Positions 6,063 to 7,734 of a stretch of 7,734 nucleotides of DNA are shown here, in pieces. Where the stretch lies: NCBI GenBank assembly GCA_002382525.1, contig DFYA01000027.1:1-7734 (forward strand), given 5' to 3'. Within the stretch, counting starts at the first letter, position 1; every line of letters starts with the position of its first letter. The position numbers and the translations under genes were made by a program. The notes under the pieces are model-generated. The model did not search any database and was not told the DNA's origin. It saw nothing but the letters and a program-made list of their open reading frames with translations. The DNA is from Opitutaceae bacterium UBA4094 (lineage in GTDB: Bacteria; Verrucomicrobiota; Verrucomicrobiia; Opitutales; Opitutaceae).

Positions 6063-7553
6063 ATGCCCGACCTCTTCGCGAACTACGAACACGGTAAATT
6101 CTACGACGAGATGTTCGCCGCCCCCGGCGAACCTCGTCCCCACTACCGGCGTCTGCATGAGCGTTTTGGCCGCATGGAGAACATGGGCGAGTTGATGGAC
6201 CGCCAGCGCACCGCCGACCAGACGTTCATCGACCGCGGCGTCACCTTCACCGTCTATTCCGACAACGCCGGCACGGAGAAGATTTTCCCCTTCGACCTGC
6301 TTCCGCGCATCATCCCCGCCCACGAATGGGCCCATCTCGAACGCGGTCTCACCCAGCGCATGCAGGCGCTGAACCTCTTCCTCGCCGACATCTACGACGG
6401 GCAACGCATCCTCAAGGAGGGCGTCGTCCCCCGCGAGATGATCGAGTCCTCGAAGAACTTTCGCAAAGAACTCGTCGGCTGCAAAATCGCCCGCGACCTC
6501 TACGTCCACATCAACGGCTCCGACATGATCCGCGACGAGGCGGGCCTGTATTCAGTTCTTGAGGACAACCTCCGCACCCCCTCCGGCGTCAGTTACGTGC
6601 TCGAAAACCGCCAGGTCATGAAGCGCGTTTTCCCGGGCATGCTGCGCGACTACCGCGTGCGCCCCGTCGAGAACTACACCAACGACCTGCTCAACCTCCT
6701 CCTCTACCTCGCCCCCGCCCACGTCCCCGAGCCCACCGTCGTTCTCCTCACCCCAGGCGTCTATAACTCCGCCTACTTCGAGCACAGTTTCCTCGCCCGC
6801 CAGATGGGCATCGAGATCGTCGAAGGCTCCGACCTCGTCGTCGAAAACGACAAGGTTTACATGCGCCGCACCGACGGACTCGCCCCCGTCCACGTTATCT
6901 ATCGCCGCATCGACGACGACTATCTCGACCCCACCGTCTTCAACCCGAAATCTCTCCTCGGCGTCCCCGGGCTCTTCAACGCCTACAAGAAGGGCAACGT
7001 CGCCCTCTGCAACCCCATCGGCACCGGCGTGGCCGACGACAAGGCCGTGTATTATTACGTGCCGAAGATGATCAAGTTCTACCTCGGCGAGGACCCCATC
7101 CTCCCGAACATCGAAACGTTCCTCTCCGGCAACGAAAACGAACTCTCCTACATCCTCGCCAACCTGCCGAAGCTCGTCGTGAAAAGCGTCAACGAAGCCG
7201 GCGGTTACGGCATGCTGGTCGGCCCGCACAGCACGCAGGTGCAGATCGAGGAGTTCCGCGCCAAGATCATCGCCAATCCGCGCAACTTCATCGCCCAGCC
7301 GACCATCGGCCTGTCGCGTTGCCCGAGCGTCTGCGACGGCGGCACGATTGAGGGACGCCACATCGATTTCCGCCCCTACATCCTCAACGGCGAAACCATC
7401 AAGATCATGCCCGGCGGCCTCACCCGCGTCGCCCTTCGCAAAGGCAGCCTGGTGGTCAACAGCTCCCAGGGCGGCGGCTCCAAAGACACCTGGGTCCTCA
7501 ACGACGACGTCACCCACCCGCCCGTGACGGTGCCCGAAAAAATCATCGTCTAA
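6063..7553 (+). CDS. Circularly permuted type 2 ATP-grasp protein (COG2308/DUF407-type)
   Basis: The product has 496 residues, full length for this family. The N-terminus FYDEMFAAPGEPRPHYRRL (13-31) and KIFPFDLLPRIIPAHEW (73-89) are family hallmarks. LEDNLRTPSGVSYVLENR (166-183) and VVLLTPGVYNSAYFEH (226-241) are further conserved blocks. The permuted nucleotide-binding part contains LVVKSVNEAGGYGMLVGP (371-388), where K374 is a likely ATP-contacting lysine, then NPRNFIAQP (405-413), DFRPYIL (435-441) and the Gly-rich VNSSQGGGSKDTWVL (465-479). ATP-grasp enzymes join a carboxylate to an amine or thiol through an acyl-phosphate. Comparative genomics has linked this subgroup to peptide or amide synthesis together with alpha-E and transglutaminase-like proteins, but its substrate is unknown. 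The protein should be cytoplasmic, as no signal peptide is seen. The gene has a pyrimidine-rich leader without a Shine-Dalgarno site and is followed after 5 bases by the alpha-E gene. Confidence 0.93.
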   Translation: MPDLFANYEHGKFYDEMFAAPGEPRPHYRRLHERFGRMENMGELMDRQRTADQTFIDRGVTFTVYSDNAGTEKIFPFDLLPRIIPAHEWAHLERGLTQRMQALNLFLADIYDGQRILKEGVVPREMIESSKNFRKELVGCKIARDLYVHINGSDMIRDEAGLYSVLEDNLRTPSGVSYVLENRQVMKRVFPGMLRDYRVRPVENYTNDLLNLLLYLAPAHVPEPTVVLLTPGVYNSAYFEHSFLARQMGIEIVEGSDLVVENDKVYMRRTDGLAPVHVIYRRIDDDYLDPTVFNPKSLLGVPGLFNAYKKGNVALCNPIGTGVADDKAVYYYVPKMIKFYLGEDPILPNIETFLSGNENELSYILANLPKLVVKSVNEAGGYGMLVGPHSTQVQIEEFRAKIIANPRNFIAQPTIGLSRCPSVCDGGTIEGRHIDFRPYILNGETIKIMPGGLTRVALRKGSLVVNSSQGGGSKDTWVLNDDVTHPPVTVPEKIIV

Positions 7554-7558
7554 TCACC

Positions 7559-7734
7559 ATGCTCTCCCGCGTCGCAAATCTCGTTTACTGGATGGCCCGC
7601 CAACTGGAGCGCGCCGAAAACACCGCTCGCATCGTCGATGTGAACGCGCAACTCGTCCTCGACCTCCAGTCGCGCCAGGCCGCCGACGATCCCAAGTCGT
7701 GGGAGCCGCTCGTTTACGTCACCGGCGACGACGA
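7559..7734 (+). CDS. Alpha-E domain protein (DUF403-type), C-terminus cut by window edge
   Basis: The ATG at 7559 opens a frame that runs to the window end, giving 58 complete codons. The visible part contains MLSRVANLVYWMARQLERAE (1-20) followed by NTARIVDVNAQLVLDL (21-36), and ends with WEPLVYVTGDD. The opening Y-W-M-x-R-x-x-E-R-A-E-N-x-A-R pattern and the later W-x-P-L block are characteristic of the alpha-E family, which is all-helical and normally about 300 residues or more. Its activity is unknown. It is almost always found next to a circularly permuted ATP-grasp protein, as here, and is sometimes fused to it. The 5-base gap after the ATP-grasp stop codon indicates one transcript. In many genomes a transglutaminase-like protease gene comes next; that would lie beyond this window. 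Confidence 0.9.
   Translation, partial: MLSRVANLVYWMARQLERAENTARIVDVNAQLVLDLQSRQAADDPKSWEPLVYVTGDD

Noticed and set aside
6552..7517. Minus-strand open frame of 321 codons opposite the ATP-grasp gene
   Set aside because: It is Val/Gly/Asp-rich with no motif and mirrors a strongly conserved enzyme; a composition shadow.

Overview
This window looks like a chromosomal stretch from a high-GC member of the Verrucomicrobiota, most probably Opitutaceae-like. That placement rests on overall style: GC-rich sequence, heavy use of C-ending codons on the plus strand, weak Shine-Dalgarno use, two proteins with GYF_2-type N-termini, and the gene combination. It is an inference, because there is no rRNA or other phylogenetic marker here. 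Eight protein-coding genes fill almost all of the window. Two are cut by its edges: the sigma factor on the left and the alpha-E protein on the right. I see no tRNA, rRNA, CRISPR array, insertion sequence or phage gene.

The left half (1-3699) is read on the minus strand. In transcription order it holds an RDD-family membrane protein with an N-terminal GYF_2 domain, a DUF898/YjgN-type polytopic membrane protein with a related GYF_2 domain, an M48 zinc metalloprotease with a membrane anchor, and an ECF-type sigma factor that runs off the left edge. The first three are tightly packed (19-base gap, then an ATGA stop/start overlap) and look like one operon for membrane-associated functions, possibly envelope protein quality control. 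The sigma factor lies 61 bases further on and could be co-transcribed or have its own promoter.

The right half (3789-7734) is read on the plus strand from an 89-base divergent intergenic region. It holds an OppA-like peptide-binding lipoprotein, a small exported protein of unknown family, a circularly permuted type 2 ATP-grasp protein, and the first 58 codons of an alpha-E domain protein. The ATP-grasp/alpha-E pair is a recognised association, suspected of making or attaching a peptide-like product but without a settled reaction. The 141-base gap after the peptide-binding gene carries a palindrome very like the REP elements of pseudomonads.

The points most worth following up are the ATP-grasp/alpha-E pair together with the small exported protein and the orphan peptide-binding lipoprotein, the REP-like palindrome, and the paired GYF_2 domains on two neighbouring membrane proteins beside a membrane protease.
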